A stretch of 46,778 nucleotides of DNA from NCBI GenBank assembly GCA_017617475.1, contig JAFZWC010000008.1, positions 1 through 46,778 on the forward strand, given 5' to 3'. A program made the translations under genes and the position numbers. Positions 31,948 through 40,097 of the stretch are shown piece by piece (the first letter of the stretch is position 1; the number at the start of each line of letters is the position of its first letter). Source of the stretch: Bacteroidales bacterium (lineage in GTDB: Bacteria > Bacteroidota > Bacteroidia > Bacteroidales > UBA932). Below the pieces are notes generated by a model that saw only the letters and a list, made by a program, of their open reading frames with translations, had not been told where the DNA came from and made no database searches.

Positions 31948-32012
31948 ACAGATCCTTCGGCCTAAAGGCCTCAGGATGACAATTGTCATTCTAAGCGAAG
32001 CGAAGAATCTGT
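31948..32012. repeat. GAATGACA-family palindromic repeat, copy B
   Basis: ACAGATCCTTCGGCC...CAGGATGACAA is followed by TTGTCATTCTAAGCGAAGCG...ATCTGT. It exactly fills the gap between the convergent kinase and acyltransferase genes and could act as a bidirectional terminator. Confidence 0.75.
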
Positions 32013-33113
32013 TTATAAAACAGGATTGGCGTAAATATGCAACAAGATATCCCGGAGTTCTTCGGGATATTCTTTTGTTATTTTGTCCACATGGCTCACA
32101 AAGGCCTCCTTTTCGGCGTCTGTGTAGGAATGGGTGCGTTTTCCGCTCAGCAGGTCGGCCGCGATGTAATTGTTGGGATAAAGGCGGTACGCGGAACGGA
32201 TGCGGGAGTCAATAAGCTCGGCCACGCTCTTGTTGAACTCGGGATTGCTGCAGCCGCGGAAGGCCTCCAGTTCTTCGCGGTGAAGCGGTTCGCACACGCA
32301 CAGGTGCACGCGGCCCTTTGGCTGTGTAATGCCCGTGAGGATGCTGTTCAGGTCCTCTCCCTGCTTCTTGATATAGGGCTGACCGGAACTCTTGGCATAC
32401 AGTTCCAGGGCCTTGAGCTCGTCACAAGGCTCCCATTCATAGGAGATGGACAGCGGGGCAATGTGAAGTTCGTCCAGGGACTGGATGCGGTCTTCCCCGC
32501 CGGAAAGGTTGAACATCTTGATAATGCCCTGGTCCGTGAGATCCATGCCGTCCTTGGTGCGGCCGTTGCGCTGGGCAATCCATACGCTTTCCTTCTTCTG
32601 CGAGATGGCGTAACGGATGTACTCCGACACATACTGGCTCTTCTGGAGGAAATCCCGGGCCGATGTTACCGTAGTAGGCCTCTCGATGCGGAACATCTTG
32701 TTGCTTCGGCCCACGTCAATGACCATCTGTCCCTGCATCAGATTGGCCCCGAAGGTTATTTCGGAGGTCTTTCGGCCCGCATCGAACAGCAGCACCTGCA
32801 GGAAGGCGGCGTCCATCATGATGTCGCGGTGGTTAGAGACGAAGAGGTAGTCCACATTCGGGTCCAGGCGTTCCATACCGGACACGGAAAGGCCACCCGT
32901 GGTCTTGTCGGCAATGGCGTAGATTACCTTGTACATGACCCTTCTCTGGAACTCTTCCACGGTGCGGCAGCTGCCCAGCAGCGCGGCTATCTCCTGCACC
33001 GGCCTGTCCGGAAACAGGAAATCGCAGACCAGCGGGAAATACTTGTCGGACACTATCCGCTGCATCGCAGCAGGAATCTCCGAATCATAATAAGGCCGAA
33101 TATCATCAAACAT
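32013..33113 (-). CDS. PlsC-like lysophospholipid/glycerolphosphate acyltransferase
   Basis: A 366-residue protein of the PlsC group. The acyltransferase box is 'FVSNHRDIMMDAAFL': His95 is followed by Asp at +2 and at +6 rather than at the usual +5. Downstream is 'ESVWIAQRNGRTKDG', in place of the common FPEGTRS. This variant is typical of a Bacteroidetes family of unknown specificity. The start at 33113 (ATG, 8-base overlap with the CoA ligase stop) is preferred to a TTG six codons upstream. It ends the leftward aryl-polyene-like run. Confidence 0.75.
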   Translation of the reverse strand: MFDDIRPYYDSEIPAAMQRIVSDKYFPLVCDFLFPDRPVQEIAALLGSCRTVEEFQRRVMYKVIYAIADKTTGGLSVSGMERLDPNVDYLFVSNHRDIMMDAAFLQVLLFDAGRKTSEITFGANLMQGQMVIDVGRSNKMFRIERPTTVTSARDFLQKSQYVSEYIRYAISQKKESVWIAQRNGRTKDGMDLTDQGIIKMFNLSGGEDRIQSLDELHIAPLSISYEWEPCDELKALELYAKSSGQPYIKKQGEDLNSILTGITQPKGRVHLCVCEPLHREELEAFRGCSNPEFNKSVAELIDSRIRSAYRLYPNNYIAADLLSGKRTHSYTDAEKEAFVSHVDKITKEYPEELRDILLHIYANPVL

Positions 33114-34401
33114 GTTTGGCGCGTTTATCAATGAATTTTACGGGCTTGCGGCTCTTGGCCGGGAAATTGATGGCCGCCACTTCCGGTACGGGCATGATCT
33201 CAATGGTGGGAGCCACCCTGATACGGGAACGGAAACGGTCTTTGAGGTCTTTAATGGGGTCGAAGTCGGGCTGGTACTTGAGGCCCAGCTGAACCACCAC
33301 ATCGTCGGTACCGGCATCGGAATCCTGAACAATCACAACATAATTCTCTACATACGGGGTGTTGTCCAGAACGTCGTTCACTGCCGGCGGGTACAGCGTG
33401 GTACCCTTCAGTTTGATCATATTGTTCTTGCGGCCCACCAGCGGGGTAAGGCGGTAGCTGTATCGGCCGCATTTGCACTGTTCGGTAATCTTGGCCGCCA
33501 TGTCTCCGGTGCGGAAGCGCAGCAGCGGCATACCTTCCACGCCAAGGGTGGTAACCACAATCTCACCCACCTGGCCGTCGGGAACCGGCAGGTTGTCCTC
33601 GCCGATGATTTCCACGATGATGAGTTCCGGATGCACGTGGCCGCCGCAGCCGTAGGGGCATTCAGAGAAGGTGGCGCCCATCTCGGTGGAAGAATACGTA
33701 GCGAACAGCTCTACGTCCCATTTTTCCTTGATGCGTCGGCCCAGAAGGTTCAAGTCGAAGTTCTGGTCTCTCATGCCTTCGCCAATGCCGATGATGCGCT
33801 TGATGGAAGAATTCCGGTAGTCAATGCCATGGTCCTCGGCATATTGGATGAGCCTGAGGATGAAGGACGGCACGCACATGATGGTGTCGGGCTTTAAGCG
33901 GTTAATGGTGTCCCACTGCAGCTCGGGAATGCCGTTTCCCACGCGGATGATGCTGGCGCCCAGTTTGCGGATGCCCAGGAAGTAGGCCAGGCCGGCCATG
34001 AACCGCTTGTCAATGGTGGTCATGAGCTGCACTATATTGCCCGGGCCCAGGCCGGCGCAGGCGAAGCTCTTCATTTCGTTATAGGCCAGACGCTCCAGGT
34101 CTTTATCTGTACAGCCGAAGGTCACAGGGTCGCCCAGCGTACCGGAAGTGGTCACATAGTCCACCACCTTTTCCTTGGGGCAGCAAAGGAACTCGTCGTT
34201 GAACAGCTGTAGGTCCTTCTTCTCCGTGAACGGAATCTTCTGCAAGTCCTCAATGGTCTTAATCTTCTCTATATCAATGTGATACTTCTCAAACATGCGC
34301 TGATAGTACTTGGAATTCCCTTTCAGGTACACAAGCGCTTCATGCAGCAATCCTTCCTGGAATGCCTTGATCTCTTCCGGTTTTTTGAATTCTATGTCCA
34401 T
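33106..34401 (-). CDS. Phenylacetate-CoA ligase-family adenylating enzyme
   Basis: A 431-residue PaaK-type AMP-binding enzyme. It shows 'YVTTSGTLGDPVTFG' (P-loop), 'ATYSSTEMGATFSECPYGCG' with a cysteine cluster, 'LLRFRTGDMAAKI', then 'CKCGRYSYRLTPLVGRKNNM', which suggests a zinc site. PaaK enzymes activate aromatic acids as AMP esters for transfer to CoA. In aryl-polyene and flexirubin clusters a ligase primes the aryl starter acid, and this is the best candidate in the window. It is separated from the esterase gene by a repeat copy (C). Confidence 0.8.
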   Translation of the reverse strand: MDIEFKKPEEIKAFQEGLLHEALVYLKGNSKYYQRMFEKYHIDIEKIKTIEDLQKIPFTEKKDLQLFNDEFLCCPKEKVVDYVTTSGTLGDPVTFGCTDKDLERLAYNEMKSFACAGLGPGNIVQLMTTIDKRFMAGLAYFLGIRKLGASIIRVGNGIPELQWDTINRLKPDTIMCVPSFILRLIQYAEDHGIDYRNSSIKRIIGIGEGMRDQNFDLNLLGRRIKEKWDVELFATYSSTEMGATFSECPYGCGGHVHPELIIVEIIGEDNLPVPDGQVGEIVVTTLGVEGMPLLRFRTGDMAAKITEQCKCGRYSYRLTPLVGRKNNMIKLKGTTLYPPAVNDVLDNTPYVENYVVIVQDSDAGTDDVVVQLGLKYQPDFDPIKDLKDRFRSRIRVAPTIEIMPVPEVAAINFPAKSRKPVKFIDKRAKHV

Positions 34402-34414
34402 ATCATTCGTTGTT

Positions 34415-34485
34415 ACAGATCCTTCGTCGCCTACGGCTCCTCAGGATGACAGGACTTGTCATTCTGAGCGCAGCGAAGAATCTGT
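34415..34485. repeat. GAATGACA-family palindromic repeat, copy C
   Basis: ACAGATCCTTCGTCGCC...CAGGATGACA, a short spacer, then TGTCATTCTGAGCGCAGCG...ATCTGT. It lies between the CoA ligase and esterase genes and encodes the last 17 residues of the esterase. Confidence 0.75.
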
Positions 34486-35333
34486 ATTCTTAACCATTTA
34501 TTAAACTCCTCCTGCCACTGGGAGGTGTATTCATTCTGCTTCTCGGGGCTGGCGCCAAAGCCATGTCCTCCGGTAGGATACTGCGTATACACATGCGGGA
34601 TCTTATGGGCCTTCAGGGCCGAATCCAGCAGCTCTGAATTGCGGTAATCCACAATGGGGTCGTCTACGCAGTTAAGCAGGAAAACAGGCGGCGTATCGGC
34701 CTTCACATGCTTTTCCAGGGACATGGAATCCCTCATTTCCTGCTTCAGCACCGTCCATTCGCCAAGCAGTCCCAGCCTTGAGCGCTTGTGCACAGGCGGG
34801 GCCGACAAGGTGACCACCGGATAGATGGGTGCCACAAAATCCGGCCTCAGCGACACGGAAGGCTCAATGCCATACCGGGCCAGGAAATTGGTGCCGAAGT
34901 ACTCCCCTGCGCTCATCACCAGGTGCCCGCCGGCGCTGAAGCCTATGGCCCCCAGAGGACCGTCGTAGCGCTCCCGTACCAGCTGGATAGCCCGCTGGAT
35001 GTCGCAGATCATATCCGGATGCCGGTGACCCCGCACCAGTGTACGGTATTTGGCGGCAAACTCAAACTTGCCCGCCACCCGGTATTTGAGCACATAAGCC
35101 GCATAGCCTTCGGAGGCCAGCCACTGCGCCACCCGGGTTCCTTCGGTCTCCATGTCGTGCCAGTGGTAACTGCCCCCGGGACAAACAATGAGTGCCGCCC
35201 TGGGCTCCCCTTCCGGCAGATAGGCCGTGAGGGTCACGCTCCGGTTGCTGCATTTGGTGCCTTCCCAGATGCGTTCCTGAGCCAGCACCGGGATGGAAAG
35301 CAACAGAAACAGTATGCTAAGCGTCCTTTTCAT
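34431..35333 (-). CDS. Secreted alpha/beta-hydrolase (esterase), C-terminus encoded by a repeat
   Basis: A 300-residue alpha/beta hydrolase with signal peptide MKRTLSILFLLLSIPVLA. It has the oxyanion-hole region 'LIVCPGGSYHWHD', the nucleophile Ser133 in 'GFSAGGHLVM', the acid region 'LNCVDDPIVDYRNSE' and the histidine in 'TGGHGFG'. This is the usual BD-FAE/acetyl-xylan-esterase-like set. The last 17 residues ('QILRCAQNDKSCHPEEP') are encoded by repeat C, so the native stop was probably lost to a repeat insertion. The ATG at 35333 overlaps the MMPL-PlsC gene by 17 bases. It may act on an ester of the cluster product or be a passenger. Confidence 0.8.
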   Translation of the reverse strand: MKRTLSILFLLLSIPVLAQERIWEGTKCSNRSVTLTAYLPEGEPRAALIVCPGGSYHWHDMETEGTRVAQWLASEGYAAYVLKYRVAGKFEFAAKYRTLVRGHRHPDMICDIQRAIQLVRERYDGPLGAIGFSAGGHLVMSAGEYFGTNFLARYGIEPSVSLRPDFVAPIYPVVTLSAPPVHKRSRLGLLGEWTVLKQEMRDSMSLEKHVKADTPPVFLLNCVDDPIVDYRNSELLDSALKAHKIPHVYTQYPTGGHGFGASPEKQNEYTSQWQEEFNKWLRIQILRCAQNDKSCHPEEP

Positions 35334-38124
35334 ACCAGTCAACATAAAAATGCCTCATCTCCCGGGTAAAAGCGGCGATATCGGCCTCCGGGGACACCTT
35401 GACACGCTCTCCGATTTCCAGAGAAAGAGGATGCGGCCGAAGCAGGAAGTCATGCTTGGGCAGAGCTTCGTGGAAGCCGCGGATCAGAATGGGCAGTACG
35501 TCCATTCCCAGTTCCCGGGCCGCCAGGAAAGCGCCGCGGTGGAATCGGCCAATGGAGCCATCCACTGTGCGGGTTCCCTCGGGGAAGATAACCACGGAAT
35601 ACCCTTCGGCCACCATCTTTTTCACATGTTCACTGCTGGCCGAAAGCCCCCAGGAAGCCGGGAAATAGCCGGCCTTGCGGAGAACCACCCCATAGAAGGG
35701 GAACTTCCAGACCCAGTCGTTGGTCATAAAGATGAGCTTGGGCTGCAGAGAAACCAGGGCCAGGACATCCATGTGACTCTGGTGGTTGCAAACATATATG
35801 GCCGGCCGGGAGAAATCCTCTCCATGCGGGTTTTTAACGGTATAGCGGCAGCCGGGAATCACGTGCATGGCCCAGGATGCAATGCGGCGCACAACCTTGT
35901 TGTAGGCCGGTCCCTGCGGGAAAAACAACGCCAGAAGGGACAGCAGAGACATCCAGAACACCATCTGGAGCACAATATAAGCCGTAGCCAGCATACCGCC
36001 TACGGTCAGTGGCCTCGGGCGGCGTTTTCCGTGCTTGAAATGCAACCAGCGGTACACGATGGGAGGAAGATAGCAGGCCATGGCCACCACCGTAATCATG
36101 CCTATTACTGTCACAAGACCCAGGGAACGGAGGGCCGGATGTCTGGCAAACGCCAGCACGCCAATGCCGATGAACATGATAATGGCACTGAGCACTACGG
36201 CATTGCTGTACGAGTGAAGGATCTTCTTCCCGGTCTTGAACTCATACTCCAGCCCCTCCGTAATGAAGATGCTGTAGTCGTCTCCCATACCAAAGATAAA
36301 GGTGGCCAGGATAATGTTCACTATATTGAACTGCAGGCCCGTCAGGCCCATAATTCCCCGTATCCAGATCCAGCTCACCGCCAGCGGAAGGAAGGCAATG
36401 AGCGTAAGTTCCAGCGACCCGAAGCTGATGAGCAGGAAAACGAACACAATAAGGCTGCACACCAGGCCGATGGTGTCAAAGTCCTGGGAAAGGGCGCTCA
36501 CCAGAGCACCGGCCGCATTCTCCTGCGGGGCGAAATCCACGGGCTGGAAATAAGCCCTCTCCTGCGGCGCCCAATCGGCCTCTATGGCATCGAAGAAAGG
36601 CTGGAAGCCATGTGCAGTGAAACCGGCTTTAAGGCCCTCATCAATAAGGACATCAGGTAAATCGGCATGCCTGCTCCAGAATGCCTTCCACAGGCCGATT
36701 CTCTCTTCCTGCTCCTGAAGGGACGGAAGCGGGAAAGCGTCCGGAGAAGGAGAAAGGGACTCCAACAAGGCAAAGCCCCGGGCCTGCTCCAGTGTCATAT
36801 AATTGATATTGTGAAGGTTGGAGTCAAACTGAAGCTTCTTTCCGGTAAAGAAAAACAGAACCGTCAGAGCCAGGAAACCCATGAAAACGGCCCTGCGGGT
36901 ATTCTCTCCAGGGTGGAAATAGCGGCCGGGATCCAGTTTCCACACCTTCCTTTCTCCCTGATACACAGGCATAAAGACGGGAAGAAACACCAGCACAAAC
37001 AGGATGGTACCCACCAGCATCATGGCGCCGATGAATCCGAAATCGTGCAGAGCTTCCGATTTCAGAAGCAGCAGCCCCAGGAAGGCGCCCACCGTGGTAA
37101 TGTTGCCCGTAAGCAGCGGACTGACCTGTTCGGCCAGGGCCTGCCGCCTGTCGGGGCAATACTTGAGATGGTCGATATAATGCAGCGGATAATTGACGGC
37201 AATGCCAATCACGGTGCAGCCTATTCCCAGCACAATGATGCTCACGCTGGCTTTGAAACAGGCTATGATACCCAGTGCAAACACCGCCCCCACCATAATG
37301 GAAAGAAGAATCCACAGAACGTCCTGCACCCGTTTGTAGCTCATCCACAGCACTGCGCAAATGAGAAGGAGGGCAATGGCCAGCGCCAGGAAAGAATCCG
37401 TCTTTATGCGGGAGGAGTTCCCTACCGCCACTTCGGGGCCGCCGGTAGAGGTGATTTGGACGGCCGGATACTCCTGGGCAACCGCTTCCTTGATGGTGGA
37501 CAAGGTTGCCAGCAATTCCCCGTTATGGGCACTTTCGCTGCTTCCGTACGGAGAGTCGAAGAAGAGGATTTCCGTGTTCTGGAGAGTCTCCGGCCGTGCT
37601 TGCTGCAGCCGGTTCAGAACAGGCGTATACAGCCCCAGAGGGTCACTTCTCAAGTATTTGGAAGTAAAGGGATTGCCTGTAACCAGTGACAATTTGTCTT
37701 CTTGCAGTCTGGCCGGGATGTATCCCGGGACGGCCAGTAGAGAATCCATCCGTGCATAGTCCTTTTCCTGAAGGAAATACGGCCAGTTGGCATTCAGAAA
37801 ATCAAATACATCGGCCGCCTCCGAGGAAGGTTCGTAGAGGTAGATGTCCGGGAAGGTCTCTTCCCAGCGGTTCTGGAAGGCATAAAGGGCATCTTCCCGC
37901 TCCTGAGGCGTTCCTCCTTGGAAGAACATCGCCATTACCTCGTCCCCTCCGGAAGCCTGCAGCTGTTCGCGGGAACTCTCCGGCAGGAAGGCCGAAATAT
38001 CCTCCTCGAAATGCAGCCTGGAGGCACTCCAGCCACTCAAGGCCAGGAGAACGACCAAAAGCAACCCGGCCAGCCCTTTGCGGGCCGACAACCAGTCGTA
38101 CATTTTCAAAATGACGCGTTTCAC
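35317..38124 (-). CDS. MMPL exporter fused to a PlsC-type acyltransferase
   Basis: A 935-residue fusion. Residues 1 to about 700 form an MMPL exporter paralogous to the 22.8 kb protein ('LHFEEDISAFLPESS', then 'FIFGMGDDYSIFITEGLEYE' in the second bundle). A linker helix follows, and from about 730 comes a cytosolic acyltransferase with the HxxxxD box in 'VCNHQSHMDVLAL' and 'VVIFPEGTRTVDGSIG'. Bacteroidetes also have three-part versions with a C-terminal methyltransferase; here that part is absent, while a methyltransferase gene heads the cluster at 46.2 kb. The start is a GTG at 38124: aligned with the paralogue, the first seven residues match (KRVILKMY against HRIFLPIY), and the next ATG (38103) would lose them. 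It has its own promoter-like box with a palindrome. Confidence 0.85.
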   Translation of the reverse strand: MKRVILKMYDWLSARKGLAGLLLVVLLALSGWSASRLHFEEDISAFLPESSREQLQASGGDEVMAMFFQGGTPQEREDALYAFQNRWEETFPDIYLYEPSSEAADVFDFLNANWPYFLQEKDYARMDSLLAVPGYIPARLQEDKLSLVTGNPFTSKYLRSDPLGLYTPVLNRLQQARPETLQNTEILFFDSPYGSSESAHNGELLATLSTIKEAVAQEYPAVQITSTGGPEVAVGNSSRIKTDSFLALAIALLLICAVLWMSYKRVQDVLWILLSIMVGAVFALGIIACFKASVSIIVLGIGCTVIGIAVNYPLHYIDHLKYCPDRRQALAEQVSPLLTGNITTVGAFLGLLLLKSEALHDFGFIGAMMLVGTILFVLVFLPVFMPVYQGERKVWKLDPGRYFHPGENTRRAVFMGFLALTVLFFFTGKKLQFDSNLHNINYMTLEQARGFALLESLSPSPDAFPLPSLQEQEERIGLWKAFWSRHADLPDVLIDEGLKAGFTAHGFQPFFDAIEADWAPQERAYFQPVDFAPQENAAGALVSALSQDFDTIGLVCSLIVFVFLLISFGSLELTLIAFLPLAVSWIWIRGIMGLTGLQFNIVNIILATFIFGMGDDYSIFITEGLEYEFKTGKKILHSYSNAVVLSAIIMFIGIGVLAFARHPALRSLGLVTVIGMITVVAMACYLPPIVYRWLHFKHGKRRPRPLTVGGMLATAYIVLQMVFWMSLLSLLALFFPQGPAYNKVVRRIASWAMHVIPGCRYTVKNPHGEDFSRPAIYVCNHQSHMDVLALVSLQPKLIFMTNDWVWKFPFYGVVLRKAGYFPASWGLSASSEHVKKMVAEGYSVVIFPEGTRTVDGSIGRFHRGAFLAARELGMDVLPILIRGFHEALPKHDFLLRPHPLSLEIGERVKVSPEADIAAFTREMRHFYVDWYEKDA

Positions 38125-38128
38125 CGGG

Positions 38129-38152
38129 TTTGTAGATTTCTTAATCTACAAA
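38129..38152. promoter_or_regulatory. Perfect 10-base palindrome at the MMPL-PlsC start (candidate operator)
   Basis: TTTGTAGATT (38129-38138), four bases, AATCTACAAA (38143-38152). It starts 4 bases before the GTG codon and overlaps TAAATTTG (minus strand, 38149-38156), a -7 box; a TTTG lies 22 bases upstream of that box. A regulator bound here would cover the promoter. Confidence 0.5.
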
Positions 38153-38168
38153 TTTAGCAATAATTTGA

Positions 38169-38912
38169 TTATTTCCCACAAATGTGGCGCACGATGGTGC
38201 GGGGCCAGCCATAGAACAGGGCTACCAGCAATAACAGCGTGTTGAGTAAAGTAATCCGCATGAAATCGGCGCCGGGACGGAAATGCGAAACGCGGTCCTC
38301 GGGATAGGCTACCCTAACCGGTACGGGCTTCATTTTGAGGCCTTTCCAAGCGCTGAATACCAGCAGCGTGAGTTCGGCCTCATAGCGGGCGCTAAGGAGT
38401 TTCAAGGAAGGCATTTCCTGCAAAGGATAAAGGCGGAAACCGGTCTGAGTGTCTGGCAGATTGACGCCGGTATAAAGCCGGAACCAGAAATTGGAAAAGC
38501 TGTTGGCAAAAGATCCGCCGCCGTTGGCGCCCATCTGGCTGCGGCTGCCCACCACCAGCGTACGCTCCCCTTTTGCAGCCAGCAATGTGGGAATGTCTTC
38601 AGGAAAATGCTGACCGTCGGAGTCTATGGTAAGCGCATACCGGTATCCTTGTTTACGGGCTTCGTAAAATCCTGTTTTAAGGGCATTTCCCTTGCCTTTA
38701 TTAAACTGATGCGTGATTACTGAAAGAGATGGCCGATCGGAGTCGGCCATGACGACCTGACCGGGCATCTTTTCCAGAATCTGTGGTGTAGCGTCGGTGG
38801 AACCGTCATCTACCACCAGCACAGGGAGATTCTGCGCCAGGCAACGCCTGAGCACGTCTTCCAGCGTACCGGCATTGTTATAAGTGGGAACAATAACCAG
38901 GGTGTCACTCAT
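38169..38912 (-). CDS. Family 2 glycosyltransferase (dolichol-phosphate-mannose synthase-like)
   Basis: A 247-residue GT2 enzyme. It has 'VIVPTYNNAGTLEDVL', D35-D36-G in 'VLVVDDGSTDATPQIL', the D97-S-D99 motif in 'ALTIDSDGQHFPEDI', and 'GSRSQMGANGGGSF'. The C-terminal 'LLNTLLLLVALFYGW' may anchor it to the membrane. Aryl-polyene and flexirubin clusters usually carry such a gene, sometimes fused to an acyltransferase; here it is separate. It overlaps the dehydratase gene by 4 bases. Confidence 0.88.
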   Translation of the reverse strand: MSDTLVIVPTYNNAGTLEDVLRRCLAQNLPVLVVDDGSTDATPQILEKMPGQVVMADSDRPSLSVITHQFNKGKGNALKTGFYEARKQGYRYALTIDSDGQHFPEDIPTLLAAKGERTLVVGSRSQMGANGGGSFANSFSNFWFRLYTGVNLPDTQTGFRLYPLQEMPSLKLLSARYEAELTLLVFSAWKGLKMKPVPVRVAYPEDRVSHFRPGADFMRITLLNTLLLLVALFYGWPRTIVRHICGK

Positions 38913-39241
38913 ACGCCCAGGATCATTTTAGAACAAAGGTCGCCGTTTGCCAGAAAGACGGAAACATCGGCCCTGGAATTATCTGAAAAGGTCCATTCAT
39001 AGCGCAACACCGTGCCTCCCTCCGAGGGAAGCACCGGTATCATGAATTTGATGTCCTTGGCCGATTGCAGCTTTTTTTCCATCAGTTCCAGGGCCATTTG
39101 CACCAGCGTCACGCCGGGAGTAACGGGAAAGCCAGGGAAATGGGCGGCATAGATGGGGCTGTGCGGAAGCAGCTTGATCCGCGCGCATCCGCTTTCTTTT
39201 TCCAGCACTTCGTATAGCACTCCTTCCAGCATACTACTCAT
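38909..39241 (-). CDS. Hotdog-fold dehydratase/thioesterase (ApeI/FabZ-like)
   Basis: A 110-residue single hotdog domain with the FabZ-type motif 'PIYAAHFPGFPVTPGVTLVQ', where the His and the downstream acidic residue in 'ALELMEKK' are the expected active site. It would remove water from 3-hydroxyacyl-ACP in the polyene cycle, like ApeI. It overlaps the LolA-like gene by 8 bases and the glycosyltransferase gene by 4. Confidence 0.8.
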   Translation of the reverse strand: MSSMLEGVLYEVLEKESGCARIKLLPHSPIYAAHFPGFPVTPGVTLVQMALELMEKKLQSAKDIKFMIPVLPSEGGTVLRYEWTFSDNSRADVSVFLANGDLCSKMILGV

Positions 39242-39734
39242 CCATTTTTACATTGGAGAAGGTAATCTGAGTCCAATCTCCATCTACACCTAAAATAGTA
39301 ACATACAATAATTTGTATGACTTCTTTTCAACCGTCAGTGTAATTTGGCCGACCAGTTGTTTCAAGTCTCTGCGAAGAGGGGTCAACTGCACCGAATAGG
39401 TGTCTCCCTCCAGTACGGTTATCTTGAAATCCTTCTCGTCCGGCATGCGGAAGCGACCTTTCCCCTGGGTGCTGTCCAGCTCGGTAACGCGCTTCACAGG
39501 CTTCTCGGTTTCCCAGCGCAGAGCATCGGGCTGCCGGAGGTAGACTTTTCCTTCGCTCAGGATGTCATCCTGCAACATCGGCGAACGGTAAATCCTGTTC
39601 CAGGAAGCCTGCAGCGATTTCTTGGGGAAATTAACTTCTTTAACCCGTGCCCACACGTCGTCCTGGGCCTTTGCAGTAACAACAAAGGTCAACGCGAAAA
39701 ACGCCGCCAGAACGTATGAGAGCCACTTTTTCAT
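39234..39734 (-). CDS. LolA-like outer-membrane lipoprotein carrier
   Basis: A 166-residue periplasmic protein with signal peptide MKKWLSYVLAAFFALTFVVTAKA. The half-barrel pattern of LolA is visible: 'SWNRIYRSPMLQDDILSEGK', 'KVYLRQPDALRWETEKP' and 'LTPLRRDLKQLVGQITL'. LolA-like proteins are a steady part of aryl-polyene clusters and probably carry the lipid-linked pigment across the periplasm. It abuts the DMT gene with no gap. Confidence 0.85.
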   Translation of the reverse strand: MKKWLSYVLAAFFALTFVVTAKAQDDVWARVKEVNFPKKSLQASWNRIYRSPMLQDDILSEGKVYLRQPDALRWETEKPVKRVTELDSTQGKGRFRMPDEKDFKITVLEGDTYSVQLTPLRRDLKQLVGQITLTVEKKSYKLLYVTILGVDGDWTQITFSNVKMDE

Positions 39735-40091
39735 CTATCGGGCAATGAGGGTACAACCGGTGAGGATAAGGAAAATACCCACCCACTGCTGCCAAACTAC
39801 CGTTTCTTTGAAGAAGATAATGGCAACAAACATACCAAAGAGATAGCTCATGGAAGACAGCGGATACACCTGGCTGAAGGGATAGGTCTTAAGCATGTAC
39901 ATCCACTCGATTACGCCGGCAATACCGCAGGCTCCGGCTGCCGCCAGCCACCAGTTTAGGATAACGCTGTCGCGAAAGAAGGTCCAGGTCCAGGTAAAGG
40001 GTGCCATGTGGGTGGCCGCCACTTTAAAGAGGGACTGCGCACTGCACATGAGAATGGACTGGATGACAGACAGTAGGATGAGCCTGAACAT
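39735..40091 (-). CDS. Small DMT/EamA-type membrane protein
   Basis: A 118-residue protein with four predicted membrane helices, resembling half of an EamA permease or an SMR protein: 'LILLSVIQSILMCSAQSLF', 'WWLAAAGACGIAGVIEWMYM' and 'LSSMSYLFGMFVAIIFFKET'. The last segment is the EamA/ArnE-like 'VYPLSSMSY...E..VWQQWVGI'. It may flip a lipid-linked sugar or the product. The substrate is inferred from context only. Confidence 0.75.
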   Translation of the reverse strand: MFRLILLSVIQSILMCSAQSLFKVAATHMAPFTWTWTFFRDSVILNWWLAAAGACGIAGVIEWMYMLKTYPFSQVYPLSSMSYLFGMFVAIIFFKETVVWQQWVGIFLILTGCTLIAR

Positions 40092-40097
40092 ATTGAT

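Noticed and set aside
35293..36660. Long plus-strand open frame opposite the MMPL-PlsC fusion
   Set aside because: Low-complexity His/Gln-rich composition typical of an antisense shadow.
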